Source: Heterohyrax brucei
Lineage: Eukaryota > Chordata > Mammalia > Hyracoidea > Procaviidae
NCBI GenBank assembly: GCA_028571685.1
Contig: CM053140.1
Coordinates: 60,332,201 to 60,396,200, forward strand
Reading direction: 5' to 3'
DNA length: 64,000 bases
The position numbers and the translations under genes were made by a program. The first letter of the stretch is position 1; the number at the start of each line of letters is the position of its first letter. This document shows positions 42,721 to 54,300 of this stretch, piece after piece. Below the pieces are notes generated by a model. That model was not told where the DNA came from and ran no database searches. It saw nothing but the letters and a program-made list of their open reading frames with translations.

Positions 42721-43109
42721 GGATTTTCTGAGACATGCGGACTCCCTACTTTGTTCCTTTAGGAAAGAAGTCCCTGCTGACAGGTAGCTCTGTTCTGGCC
42801 CTATTCTTGGAGGCTGCAAAGAGAAGAATGAGAATTCTAGAGGGTTATGTTAGAACACCGGGCAGGTATTCCATCCCACTTCAGCACAAGCAGGGTACAC
42901 GGAGCCTCTCAGTGAAAGCCATTAGCCTTGGCCTGGGGAAGGCAGAGGCAAGGGGCCAGTTACTTCCCTGTGTTGACTGACCCAGCCAAGAGCAGAGACA
43001 CAATGAGTGCAGTGAACAAGTAGCTGCTCAAGAGTCCGCTTCACAGGGTGGAAGTGGAGATCTCTCTCCCAGTGGAGGACAGAGAAGGGATTCACTTTTA
43101 TACACTCAC
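42721..43109. other. No gene recognised
   Basis: Single-copy-looking DNA with no feature recognised. Confidence 0.45.
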
Positions 43110-43235
43110 CCCCAGTCTGTCAGCCCTTTTATATATGACTGCATGGTAAGCATCCTTGCTCTCATTTTACAGAAGAGGAAGCTGAGGAGTGGGAACAAGG
43201 TCTATAATCTAGTGGTGTGACTCCAGCAATGGTGG
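43110..43235 (+). repeat. MIR fragment
   Basis: 'ctctcattttacagaagagg' then 'aagctgaggagtgggaacaa' is a sense MIR core. Confidence 0.68.
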
Positions 43236-43712
43236 TCTGCGTACTGCACTGCTCCCTGAGGTGCAAAATGGGCAAAGACACATGACAGTGGCCTTGGACG
43301 TGGTCCACTGTGGCCAGAAGGGTCCATGTTCAGGAGCTGTGAAAGAGAACAGCTGGGATCAGATCATGGTGAGGCTTCAGTGCCAGACCAAGGAGTTTGT
43401 ATTCAGTCATGTAGACAAGGAGTCATGATGGATGGCTTGTGTGCATATCTGGTCTACAAGCAGTAAATTTTGGGGCCCACATGTGATTTAAAAACAAACA
43501 CTAATTTGCTGGAGCGTAAAGATTTCGTGTAAAGATTCATGCTCTTATAACCTGGAAGATCTGGCTAGTTGGGTGGAAGCTGTGTGGCAACTGTCCTCCT
43601 TAGAAGGGATACGTGCTTTCCAATTAGCAACCATCTTTAAGGACCACTGCCTAGCTTCTTTTGGACTAGACAGCACAAGCTAGCATCTGCTGCAATAATA
43701 AACAACCTCTAA
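43236..43712. other. No gene recognised
   Basis: Possible old-repeat remnant at about 43,365-43,440 ('ccaaggagtttgtattcagt'). Otherwise single-copy-looking. Confidence 0.42.
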
Positions 43713-43716
43713 ATTT

Positions 43717-44282
43717 TGAAACTGGAGGCTTGAAAAGCACCATTTTCAAACAACTGGGAGGACTGAAGGTAGGCAGTCAGGACTGATTGCATTTCTTTAC
43801 CTGTTTTTCTTAAAATTCCTGGCTTTCTAGCACTACCTGGTTCAGGAAGTAACACATTAACTTAAAGAAGCCACTGAGATTAAAATCTTTGCAGCCTTTA
43901 CAGCCTTATTCTTAGGATTCTCAAACAAGTGGAGGTACCAGTCTGATGATCCCCTGCTCAGGTGACAATCAACAGTCTCTGGACCCCAGTTCCTGATGCA
44001 TATTTCCCCTGGACCCCTGAGGCCTGCCCCTGGACAGAGGCTTCTCTCTCCTTTGCCCATATTGTTTCTTCCTCACACGTACCCATGCGCCGGTATATAG
44101 CCTCTACCTTTTAAAATTCCTGCTTGTGGACAGTAAGTGGACATGTTTTTTGAGGACAAGGACTCCTCTCTGCTATTTGTATTGCCAACACACAAATAAA
44201 ACCTTTGATTGTTCATCCAACTTCCTGTCTCAGATATTGGCTTTGTGGCAGGTTGCATGAACCCAAAGTTTGTTCAGTAACA
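43717..44282 (+). mobile_element. Solo LTR of a class I (ERV1, gammaretrovirus-like) element
   Basis: 566 bp, starting TGAAACTGG and ending 'tgttcagtaaca'. It has a perfect 4 bp TSD 'attt' (43,713-43,716 and 44,283-44,286), the size expected for class I. TATA-like 'tatata' is at 44,094-44,099 and AATAAA at 44,195-44,200. The end 'acccaaagtttgttcagtaa' is typical of class I LTR 3' ends. No internal region remains, so it arose by LTR-LTR recombination. Confidence 0.78.
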
Positions 44283-44286
44283 ATTT

Positions 44287-44564
44287 CGGTGGTCTCAGAC
44301 AATGAAAGTCCCTTTCTTGCTCACATGTGACTACTACAGTCCAGAACATTGTCTTCCATGCACATTTGGGGTGATCCTGGCTGCTTTGATCCTGAGGCTG
44401 AACCATAAGACCATCAGAACACAAAGACTTCTTTCCATGAAGCCATGTCAAGAAGTGCTGATGGGTCTTGCACTGGCCATTAAGTGCCTAAAGTGCCACA
44501 CGTCTGTTTATTCAGAAACCACTGATGTCTCTTCATTTATAAACCACTAATCACATAAACCCAA
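44287..44564. other. Unassigned spacer
   Basis: Between the class I LTR and the RTE block. An 82-codon frame overlaps it but has no domain. Confidence 0.4.
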
Positions 44565-45945
44565 ATTGCTTATTTTAGACTCACCATTTCTCAAGCTGAA
44601 AGAACTCAGGAAAAAATTCAAGCCTTGAGTTGCAATACTGAAGAATTCTGTGGGGAAAATACTAAATGATCCAGGAAAAACAGATGAAAGGAATACACAG
44701 TCACCATAACGGAAAGAATTGGCCAGCATTCACCTATTTCAGAAGGCAACATATGATTAAGAATCGATGGTACTGAAGGAAGAAGTCCAAACTCCACTGA
44801 AGGCACTGGCGAAAAACAAGGCTCCAGAAAGTGACAGAATACAAACTGACATGTTTTAACAAGTGGGAGTAGCTCTGAAAGTACTAACTTGTATATGCCA
44901 AGAAATTTGGAAGACTGCTACCTGGCCAAATAACTGGAAAAAACTCATATTTGCACCCATGTGAAAGAAAGATGACCCAACAGAATGTGGAAATTATTAA
45001 ACAACATCATTAATATCACATACAAGTAAAATTCTGCTGAAGAGCATACAAAAGTGGTTACACAAGACATACAGAGGGAACTTCCAGAAATTCAAGCCAG
45101 ATTCAGAAGAGGGTCATGGAACAAGGGATATCATTACTGATTTCAGATGGGCCCAAGTGAAAGCAGGCAATACCAGAAAGCTGTTTACCTGTGTTTTACT
45201 GACAGTGCAAAAGCATTCGACTGTGTGGATCATAATGAATTATGGATAACAGTGCAAAGAATAGAAATTCCAGCACACTTAGTTGTGCTCAAGAGGAATC
45301 TGAACATGGATCAAGAGAGAGTCTTTCAAATAGAACAAGGGGATACTCTGTGGTTTAAAGTCAGGAAAAGTGCACACATGATATGGTCACTCTATGTCGC
45401 CAAGTCCAAAACATTCCTGTCTGAGGAGTTGACCTCGGTGATGATTTATGATCAGGGCAGCAACAGAGAGTGACCATAGCGTGCGTGCACTTTCTGCTTC
45501 TATGCATCTATAGGATGTCTCCTTGCTGACCTCTTCCTAGAGGGGAGTGCGGAGTGTGGAGAAGAAGGACAGGAGATTGTTAAGAGGATATGACTTGTAT
45601 AGAACAGAAGGGAGTGTGCCAACACCAGGCGAGGAGAGCAGTAGGAGCCGCACATAGGCAGGTGTGCAAATCTAAACTGGATTGTACACTTTTGCTCAAT
45701 CACAATAAATAAATTAAAAATGGACTAAAGTCAGAAAAAGTGTGCAACAGAATTGTATCCTTTCAACACACTTTTTCAATCTATATGCTGAGCAAATAAT
45801 CCAAGAAACTGGACTGTATGAAAAATGGGGTGTCAAGATTGGAGGCAGATTCACTAACAACCTGTGTTATGCAGATGACACAGCCTTACTTGTTAAAACT
45901 GAAAAGAACTTGAAGCACTTGCTGATAAATATCAAAGACTACAGC
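44565..45945 (+). mobile_element. RTE/BovB-clade LINE, sense, reverse transcriptase region
   Basis: It runs from the linker into the reverse transcriptase. The frame at 45,147-45,473 has the motif-A stretch DSAKAFDCVDH (45,201-45,233). After an L1 insertion, the frame at 45,742-45,984 has LYAEQII and the catalytic YADD (45,868-45,879). The protein would be truncated by the insertion and by an abrupt end at 45,945. It is a pseudogene whose catalytic motifs survive. Confidence 0.9.
45373..45725 (+). mobile_element. L1 3'-UTR insertion with 5' inversion
   Basis: A short L1 insertion into the RTE with a 17 bp TSD 'taaagtcaggaaaagtg' (45,356-45,372; one mismatch at 45,726-45,742). The first about 95 bp (45,373-45,467) are antisense UTR, matching 50,708-50,800. 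The rest is sense UTR, matching 6905-7150, and ends in AATAAA and an A-rich run. Inverted 5' segments are the mark of twin priming. Confidence 0.9.
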
Positions 45946-48816
45946 CTTGTTGTTGTTAGGAGCTGTGGAGTCACTTCTGACTGATAACAACAGAATGAAA
46001 TGCTGTCCGGTCCTGTGCCTTGCCCACAGTCATTTTTATGGTTAAACCCATCTCCTCGAGGGTCTTCCTCCTTTTCGTTGACCCTATACTTGACCTAGCA
46101 TGACATTCTTCTCCGGGGACTGATCACTCCTGACAGTATGTCCAAAGTATGTAAGAGGCAGTCTTACTACTTTTGCTTCCAAGGAATACTCTGGCTATCC
46201 CTCTCCCAGAACAGATCTGTTTGTTCTTTTGGCAGTCCATGGTATGTTCTACATTCTTCTCCAATACCACAATTCAAAGGCATCAATTCTTTTCCTGTCT
46301 TCCTTATTCACTACCCAGCTTTCATATGTGTATGATTTGATTGAAAATACCATGGCTTGAGTCAGGTGCACCTTAGTCTTCAAGGTGACAGCTTTATTTT
46401 TCAACACTTAAAAGAGGTCTTTTTATACTGTTATTGGGATTGAATGAAAGTATACATTCCAAATCAATTTTGCACGCCCACCTATCTGCAGCTCCTTCTG
46501 CTCCTCTTGCCCAGTGACAGCACAGTCCTCTTTTTCATTCTGTATTTGATGTCTCCTCTTAACAAGCTCCTATCATTTCCTGTGCCCCCTCCTCTCCCAT
46601 TTAGAAAAAGATCAGTAAGATAGCATGCTATAAATGCACAGAACCACAAAGTACACAAACCATGTGGTCTTGTCGTCTCCCCAAGTCCTGCCGATTTTTG
46701 TCCGAAGAATTGAACTCAGTAGTGTCTTCTGGGCAGGGGCAGCAGCAGGTACAGGGGCCATGCTCCCAGGGGATCTCCCAGGCCATTGGACCATCAGTTG
46801 TGGTCTTTTAGTAGAGTTCTTGAGCTGCACTCATCTTTTCTCTTGTTGCTACAGGGACTCAACATTGTGAGCCCCATTAATGCTCTCTTTGGTGGTGGCC
46901 AGGGACCATCTGGTTCTTCTGTCTGTGTGTTGATAGTCACCCATTCACATGGGTCCTTTTGTCTCCTGAGCCCTTTTTCCCTCATGTCTTTGTTGTTCTC
47001 AGTGATCATCTGTTCTGGATGAGTTAGGACCATTCAGTATACCTTAGACGGCAGCATGCTAGCTTTTAAGACCCCAGACACCACTCACCAATTCGGGGTG
47101 TAGAAGACTCTCTTAGCAATAGGCTAGCTATGCCAGTTGGCCTCAATGTCCCCCAAGAGCATGATCATGAGACCCCACCCTTGCTACTCTATCCTTGCAA
47201 TATTGGGTTCAGATCAGAAGAGCCTTCAGTTTGTAGTAAAGTCCAGTTAAGTTGATCTACTTGCTACTGTGTGCTGTCCCTGCTTCGACCTAACCAAATT
47301 TCTATCAACTACCTAATCTATGACCAACCCTCTCTCTGCCTCCCTACCCTTGTAACCATCAAAGAGTCTTTTCTTCCGTACATAAGTCTATTTTTAAGTC
47401 ATTATAGCAGTGGTCTCATACAATATTTGTCCTTTTGTCACTGATTGATTTAATTCAGTAGCATATCTTCCAGTTGAAACCAGGTTATGAGATACTTCCC
47501 AGAATCATCACCGTTCTTTGTCATTGCATAGTGTTCCATTGAGTATATATACTCTAGTTTGTTTGTGCATTGATCTGTTGATCGGCATCTGGGTTGATTT
47601 CATCTTTTTGTTATTGTGGACTGTGCTACAATAAACATTCTTGTACATGTATCTGTTTGTGTGACAGGCTTTGTTCCTGTAGAGTATATTCTGAGCAGTG
47701 GGACTACTGGATCAAATAGTATATCCATTTCCAGCTTTTTAAGAAAGCACCAAGTTCCCTTCCAAAGAGGTTGTACCATTTCTCAATCCTACCAGCAGTG
47801 TAAGAGAGTTCTGATCTCTCCATAGGCTTAAAGAGGTCTTTTGCAGCCTATTTTCCTAATGCACTGCATTTTTTTATTTCTTGACTGCTATTTCCAGGGA
47901 CATGGATTGCGGAACCAAGTAAAATGAAATTCTTGACAACCTCAATGTTTTCTCTATTTCTCACAATTTTGCTTACTGGTTGTGAGTATTTTTATTTTCT
48001 TGATTTTGAGGTGTAACCCATTCTGAAGGCTGTGGTCTTTTATCTTCACCAGTGTTCCAAATCCTCTTCACTTTCATCAAGCAAAGTTGTGTCATCTGCA
48101 TAATACAGGTTGTTAATGAGTCTTCCCCCAATCCTGGTTCTTCATTCTTCTCCATATAGTCCAGCTTCTCATATTATTTACACAGCATACAGGTTGAAAA
48201 GGTTCAACCCTGGCACACACCTTTCCTGACTTTAAACTCTACATTGTAGCATTGTTCTGTTCCCATGACTGCCTCTTGATCCATGTATGCATTTCTTGCT
48301 GTCACAATTAAGTATTCTAGTTCCCCATTGTCTTCGAATCCAGCATGAATTTCTGGCAGTTCCTTGTCAATATACCGTTGCAGTCACTTTTGAATGATCT
48401 TCAGCCAAATTTTACTTGCATATGATAGTAATGATATTGTTTGATAATTTCTACATTCAACTGGATCACCTTTCTTGGGAATAGTCTTAAATATGGATCT
48501 CTTCTAGTAAGTTGGCCAGGTAGATGTCTTCCAAATTTTTGGCATAGACTAGGGAGCACTTTCAGCACTGCATCTGTTTGTTGAAACATCTCAATCGATA
48601 CTTCATCAATTCCTAGACCTTGTTTCTCTCCAGCGTCTTCTTCCTCTGGTATCATTGATTCCTGATTATATACTGTCTCTCGGAATGGCTGAATGTTGAC
48701 CAGTTCTTTCTAGCATAATAACTATATATCCCTGCCATCTTCTTTTGATGCTTCCTGAGTTGTTTAATGTTTTCCATGTAGAACTCTTCACTATTGTAGC
48801 TCAAAGCTTGAAGTTG
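45946..48816 (-). mobile_element. RTE LINE 3' part, antisense (main part of a 5'-inverted insertion)
   Basis: It starts at the exact 3' terminus ('gttgttgttaggagctgtgg') and covers the 3' coding end and reverse transcriptase back to the linker. It is split by an L1 at 46,424-47,829. The minus-strand text includes the YADD region ('gtgtcatctgcataatacag' in reverse). Its 5'-most point (48,816) abuts the RTE 5' part in the opposite orientation at 48,817, so the two together make one insertion. Confidence 0.88.
46424..47829 (-). mobile_element. L1 insertion in RTE, antisense, 5' truncated
   Basis: 1.4 kb antisense L1: first the 3' UTR (about 46,424-47,390), then the ORF2 C-terminal end ('tgttccattgagtatatata', 'ctgtgctacaataaacattc', 'ccaaagaggttgtaccattt'). 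The TSD 'aaagaggtctttt' at 46,411-46,423 and 47,830-47,842 is perfect. Confidence 0.92.
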
Positions 48817-49500
48817 CTGGTTGGAATTCAAATCTAGAAACAGAGAAGAAGGATTGGTAGTTGGAAAATAAGGCCAGAGATTAAATGATAGGATTTTGCA
48901 AGACCAATAACTTCCTCATTGCAAGTACCTTTTTTACCAACGTAAGTAGCAGCTGTACACAGGACCTCATCAGACAGAATACACAGGAATCAAATCAATT
49001 ACATCTGTGGAAAGAGATTATGGAAAAGCTCGATATCATCAGTCAGGACAAGACCAGGTGCTGACTGTGGCACAGACCATCAATTGTTCACATGCAAGTT
49101 CAAACTGAAACTGAAGAAAATTAGAACAAGTCCATGAGAATCAAAGTATGACCTTGAATGTATCCCTCCTGAATTTAGAGACCATCTCACAAACAGATTT
49201 GATGCACTGAACATCAATGCCTGAAGACCAGACAAGCTGTGGAAAGGCATCATCCATGAAGAAAGTAACAGATCACTAAAAAGATGGGAAAGAAGTAAAA
49301 TACCAAACTGGATGTCAGAAAAGACTCTGACATGCACTCTTGAACACTGAGTAGCTAAAGCAAAAGGATAAAATGATGAGGTGGAAGAACTGAACAAATT
49401 TCAAAGGGAGTTTCAAGAAGACAAAGTAGTGTAATGACATGTGCAAACAGCTGGAGATGCAAAACCAAAAGGGAAGAACACACTGCTCATTTCCAACCAA
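48817..49500 (+). mobile_element. RTE LINE 5' part, inverted segment of the same insertion
   Basis: Sense endonuclease and linker: 'gaagaaggattggtagttgg', 'gattttgcaagaccaataac', 'ggaaagagattatggaaaag', ending 'ccaaaagggaagaaca'. This end point lies just upstream, in RTE order, of where the antisense 3' part begins. That is the relation expected of a 5' inversion. Confidence 0.85.
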
Positions 49501-49722
49501 CGTGCCTCACGTGCAGCCATCACTCATGTGTCAGTGTAGGCTTGTGTGTTGCTGTGCTGAACAGGTTTCAGCAGAGCTTCTAGACTAAGACAGGCCAGAA
49601 AGAAAGACCTGAGATCAAATTTCCAAAAGCAGCTGTTGAAAACGCCATGGAGCACAGATCTTTTCTGACACATATGGGGTTGTTGCGAGTCAGGGGGCAA
49701 CTCAATGGTAGCTAACAACATG
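49501..49722 (+). mobile_element. Short RTE-derived element (5' end fused to 3' tail)
   Basis: 'ccatcactcatgtgtcagtg' and 'tgctgtgctgaacaggtttc' resemble the RTE 5' end. 'ctagactaagacaggccaga' follows, and then the tail 'gttgttgcgagtcagggggc' and 'actcaatggtagctaacaac' shared by RTE and AfroSINE. It is like 27,945-28,168. Confidence 0.62.
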
Positions 49723-49724
49723 CA

Positions 49725-49855
49725 GTTTTACAGGGGAAGAAATACAGGCACAGGAAGGCTGAGTAACTTGCTGAGAGTCACACAGCTACTTAAGAGTACA
49801 GCCAAAATTCAATTGCAGGCCTCCTGGGACCAGAGGCTGTGTTCTCAGCCTCTCC
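49725..49855 (+). repeat. MIR SINE fossil
   Basis: 'cagttttacaggggaagaaa' then 'gctgagtaacttgctgagag' then 'tcacacagctacttaagagt'. Confidence 0.8.
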
Positions 49856-49989
49856 TCCATTGAACTGCGGAGAAACGTACCCAGAGAAGCACTAAGTAGA
49901 CTGAAGAGGTGGAGGCGGTAGGGGTGGCCAAGGTTGGGATTGGGAGAACGATATGTCCAAATTGTCTTCTACAAAGTGCTCTCTGGTAG

Positions 49990-50029
49990 TTTCAGTTTCA
50001 GCAAAAATCTGCTGAACACCTACTGTGTA
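49990..50029 (-). repeat. L2/MIR fragment, left half of the LTR target
   Basis: 'ctgctgaacacctactgtgt' is broken by the LTR and continues at 57,977 as 'gtgtgccaggctctgttctg'. Joined in the mind, the two halves are an ordinary old-repeat 3' end. Confidence 0.68.
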
Positions 50030-50483
50030 TGTCTTAGCTATCTAGGGCTGCTCTATCAGAAATACCACAAGTGAATGACTTTAATGGAGACAAATTTATT
50101 TTTTCACAATCAGTTCTACCCTAGCCCCTAGGATCGCCACGAGTCGGATTCGACTCCATGGCGCTTGGCTTTGGCAATCAGTAGAAGTCCAAACTTAGAG
50201 AGTCACCTCCAGGGGAAGGCTTTCTCAGCTGGCTCTGGTGGAAGGTCTTTTTCATCAATCTTTCCCTGGACTAGGAGCTTTTCTATGCAGGAACTCCAGA
50301 TGCATTCTGCTCCTGACACTGTTTTCTTGGTGTTATGAAGTCCTCACTCTCTGTTTGCTTCCCCTTCCTTTTATCTTTTGTAAGATTAAATGTCTTGCAG
50401 GCGACACCTCAGAGTAACTCTCTTGACGTTGGATCAGGGATGTGACCTAAGCAAGTGTGTTACATCCCACTGTAATCCTTTTT
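50030..50483 (-). mobile_element. MaLR-type LTR, left part (antisense)
   Basis: It begins 'tgtcttagctatctagggct' and is continued at 57,835-57,976, ending 'cagtccacaaca'. The 4/5-matching flanks 'gtgta' (50,025-50,029) and 'gtgtg' (57,977-57,981) are a decayed 5 bp TSD. It is split by the 7.35 kb L1 and carries a 60 bp SINE tail insertion. Confidence 0.8.
50115..50174 (+). mobile_element. 60 bp tail-only SINE insertion with TSD
   Basis: A 60 bp insert runs 'tctaccctagcccctagg' ... 'ggcgcttggctttgg'. It has a perfect 8 bp duplication 'caatcagt' at 50,107-50,114 and 50,175-50,182. It corresponds to the last third of AfroSINE and lacks the polymerase III promoter head. Confidence 0.85.
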
Positions 50484-51399
50484 TTTTAATTATGATTGAA
50501 TGAAAATGTACATTACAACGTAGATTTTCATACCCATCCGTATGCAGCTCCCACTGCTCTCTCTGCCTGGTGACACCACATCGTTCCTCTCTGCTCCATA
50601 CGTGTACTATCCTCCCAACAGTCTCCTATCCCCACCTCTCCACTCACTTCCCTGCCTCCAGTAAGAGGTCAGACGGATGACATCCTATAGATGCATAAAA
50701 CCATAAAGTGCACACATGATATGGTCACTCTGTGTCGCCAAGTTCAATCCATTCCTGTAAGAAGAGCTGAACTCCATTATGATTTGTGGACAGAGGTAGC
50801 ATCAGGGCCAGGGGACATGCTCCCAGGGGTACCCCGAAGGCCCTGGACCATCAATTGCTGTCTTTTAGTGAAGATCACAGGGTGCACCCCTTTTTATTCT
50901 TGTGTTGCCAGTAAGACTCAACTTTGTGAGCTCCATCATCACTATCGCTAGTGGTGGCCAGGCACCATCTGGTTCTTCTGGTCACAAGTCAATGTAGTCA
51001 CCCACTCACATGGGTCTCTCTGTCTTCTGGGTTCTCTATCCCCCATGTTGTTTTGGTCCTTGGTAATCATCCGTTCTTGCTGAGTTGGGGCCATTTGCTG
51101 TACCTTCAGATGGCAGCTTTTAAGGCCCCAGACGCCACTCACCAGTGTGGGGTGCAGAGCACTCTCTTAGCAAAACGCTAGTTGTGCTAGTTGACCTTGA
51201 TTTTCTCTGAGAGCATGGTCCCTGGTCCCCATCCCCAGCTACTCTGTCCTTGCAACGTTGGGTTAAGATGGGAGGAGTAATCACATTATGCTGAAGTCCA
51301 ATTAATATTGATCTTCTTTCTAATGTGTGCTGTCACATATTTCACCCAACCAAATTTCTATCAACTACCTAATCTAGACCCTACCCCACCTCGCTCTCC

Positions 51400-54300
51400 C
51401 TACCTCCCCACCCTTGCAGCCATCAAAGAATCTTTTCTTGTATGCATGAGTCTGTTTTTAAGTTCTTATCGTAGAGGTCTCATACAGTATTTGTCCTTTA
51501 GTTGCTGAATGCTTCCACTCAACATAATGTCCTCCAATTGAAACCAAGTTATGAGATGTTTTCTAAAATCATCTTTGTTCTTTATCATTACATAGTGTTC
51601 CATTGAGTATATGTTTATACCTATGCATTCCTCTGTTGTTGGGCATCTGGGTTGATTCCATCTTTTTGCTACTGTGGACTGTGCTGCAATAAACGTTCAT
51701 GTGCATGTATCAGTTGGTGTGAATGGCCTTGATCCTGTAAGGTATATTCCAAGCAGTGGAATTACTGGGCCAAGTGGTGTATTTATAGCCAGCTTGATAG
51801 GGAAGCACCAGATTGCTTTCCAAAGAGGTTGCACCATTTTGCAATCCCATCAACAGTGTAGGAGAGTTCCAGTCTCACCACAGCCTCCCCAGCATTTGTT
51901 GTTTTGTTTTTTTTGGATCATGGCCAACCTTGTTGGGGTGAGATGGTATCTCATTGTCGTTTTGATTTGAATTTCTTTAATAGCTAATGATCGTGAGTAT
52001 GTCCGCATGTGTTTTTTGGCTGCCTTGATCTCCTCTTTAGAGAAATGTCTGTCTATTGCCTTTGCCCATCACTGAATTGGATTGTTTATCTTTTTCTTAT
52101 TGATATTTTGTAGTGTCTTATAGATTACAGAGATCAGGCATCAGTCTGACACATAGTTGCCAAATATATTTTCCCATTCTGTAGGTGGCCTTTTAATTCT
52201 ATTAATACAGTCTTTGGATGAGCAGAAGTGTTTGATTCTTAATAGTCCCCATTTATCTATTTTCTCTTCTTTTGTTTGTGGTTTGCTTGACAGATTTTGA
52301 AGTCTGTCTAAGTTGTGTATTAAACCTTCCATTGTTGTTCCTACTTTTTCTTGGATGAGCTTTATCATTTTAGATTTGATATTTAAGTCTTTTATCCAGT
52401 TTGAGTTGGTTTTTGTATAAGGTGTAAAATACGAGTCTTACTTCAATTTATTGCAGATGAATATCCAATTTTTCCAGCACCATTTGTCGAAGAGACTGTT
52501 TTTTCCCCAGTTTAATGTCTTAGGGCCTTAGTTGAATATCAACTGTTCATAGGAAGACGGTGTCATCTCTGAGGTCTCAGTTCCGTTCCATTGATCTATT
52601 TGTCTCCTTTTGTAGCAATATCAGGCTGTTTTGACTACTGTGGCAGTAACAGTTTCTAAAGTCAGGTAGTGAGAGCCCTCCCAGTGTATTTTTCTTCTTC
52701 AGTAGTGACTTACTTATCCAGAGCTTCTTCCCTTTCCAAACAAAGTTGGTAACTTGTTTCTCCATATCATTAAAAAAATCTCACTGGAATTTGTATTGGG
52801 ATTGCATTATATAAGTAGATTGCTTTAGGTTAAAATAGACATTTTCACAATGTTAAGTCTTCCTATCCATGAGCAGGGTAGGTTTCTCCATTTATGTAAG
52901 TCTCTCTTAGTTTCTTGTAATAAGGACTTGTAGTTCTCTTTGTAAAGGTCTGTTATTTCTCTGGTTAGGTGTATTCCTTGGTACTTTATCTTCTTAGGGA
53001 CTATAGTAAATGGTATAGATTTGGTGATTTCTTCCTTAATAATCTCATTGTTGGTATAAAGGAATCATACTGATTTACATATGTCTATCTTGTATCCTGA
53101 GACTGCTGAATTCTTCTATCAGTCTGAGTAGTTTACTTACAGATTCTTTAGGATTCTCTGTGTATACAATCATATCATCTGCAAATAGGGAGATTTTGAC
53201 TTCTTCTTTGCCAGTGCAGCTACCCTTTATTTCTCAATCTTGTCTAGTTGCTCTGGCTAGAACTTTTAGTACAATGTTGAATAGGAGAGGTGAGAGTGGG
53301 CATCCTTGCCTAATTCCTGTTCTCAAGGGAAAGTGTTTCAGTCTCTCTCCATTCAGGATGATGTAGGCAGTTGGCGTTGTATAAGCCAGCCAAGTACTGT
53401 CGAGTCTTTGTATAAATGGCCCTTATTGCATTGAGGAATTAGCTGCCTATTCCTATTTTGCTGAGAGTTTTTAGCATGGATGGGTGTTGGACTTTATCAA
53501 ACGCCTTTTCTGCATCAATAGACAGAATCAGGTCATTCTTGTCTTTTGTGTTATTTATGTGGTTCATCATATTAATTGTTTTTCTGATGTTGAACCAGTC
53601 TTGCATCCCCGGTATGAATCCAGCTTGGTCATGATGGGTTATTTTCTTGATTTGTTGTTGTATTCTACAGGCAAGAATTTGTTGAAGATTTTTGCATCTG
53701 GATTCATGAGTGATATCAGTCTGTAGTTCTCCTTTTTTGTTGGGTCTTTCCCTGGCTTTGGTATCAGTATTATGCTGGCTTCATAGAATGAATTTGGGAA
53801 TATTCCATCCCTTTCTATACTGTGAAATAGTCTCAGTAGTATTACAGACAACTCTTCTCTAAAAGCTTGGTAGAATTCTGCAGAGAAGCCATCAGGGCCT
53901 GGGCTTTTATTGGTTGGCAGTGTTTTGGAGACTTTTCAATCTCTTCCTTTGTGATGGGTTTATTAAGTTGTTCTACTTCACCTTGTGATAATTTTGGTAG
54001 GTGATATGAATCAAGGAATTTGTCCATTTCCTCTAGGTTCTCAAGTTTGTTAGAGTACAGTCTTTCATAGTATTCTGTTATGATATTTTTGATTTCTGTT
54101 GGATCTGTTGTGACAACTCCCCTCTCAGTTCTTATTTGGGTTATTTGTTTCCTTTCCTGTTTTTCTTTAGTAAGTTTAGCCAATGGTTTGTCAATTTTGT
54201 TGATCTTTTCTAAAAACCAGCTTTTGATCTTTTCAATTTTTTCAATTGTTCTATTCTCTAATTCATTTTGTTCTGCTCTAATCTTTATGATCTTGTTTCT

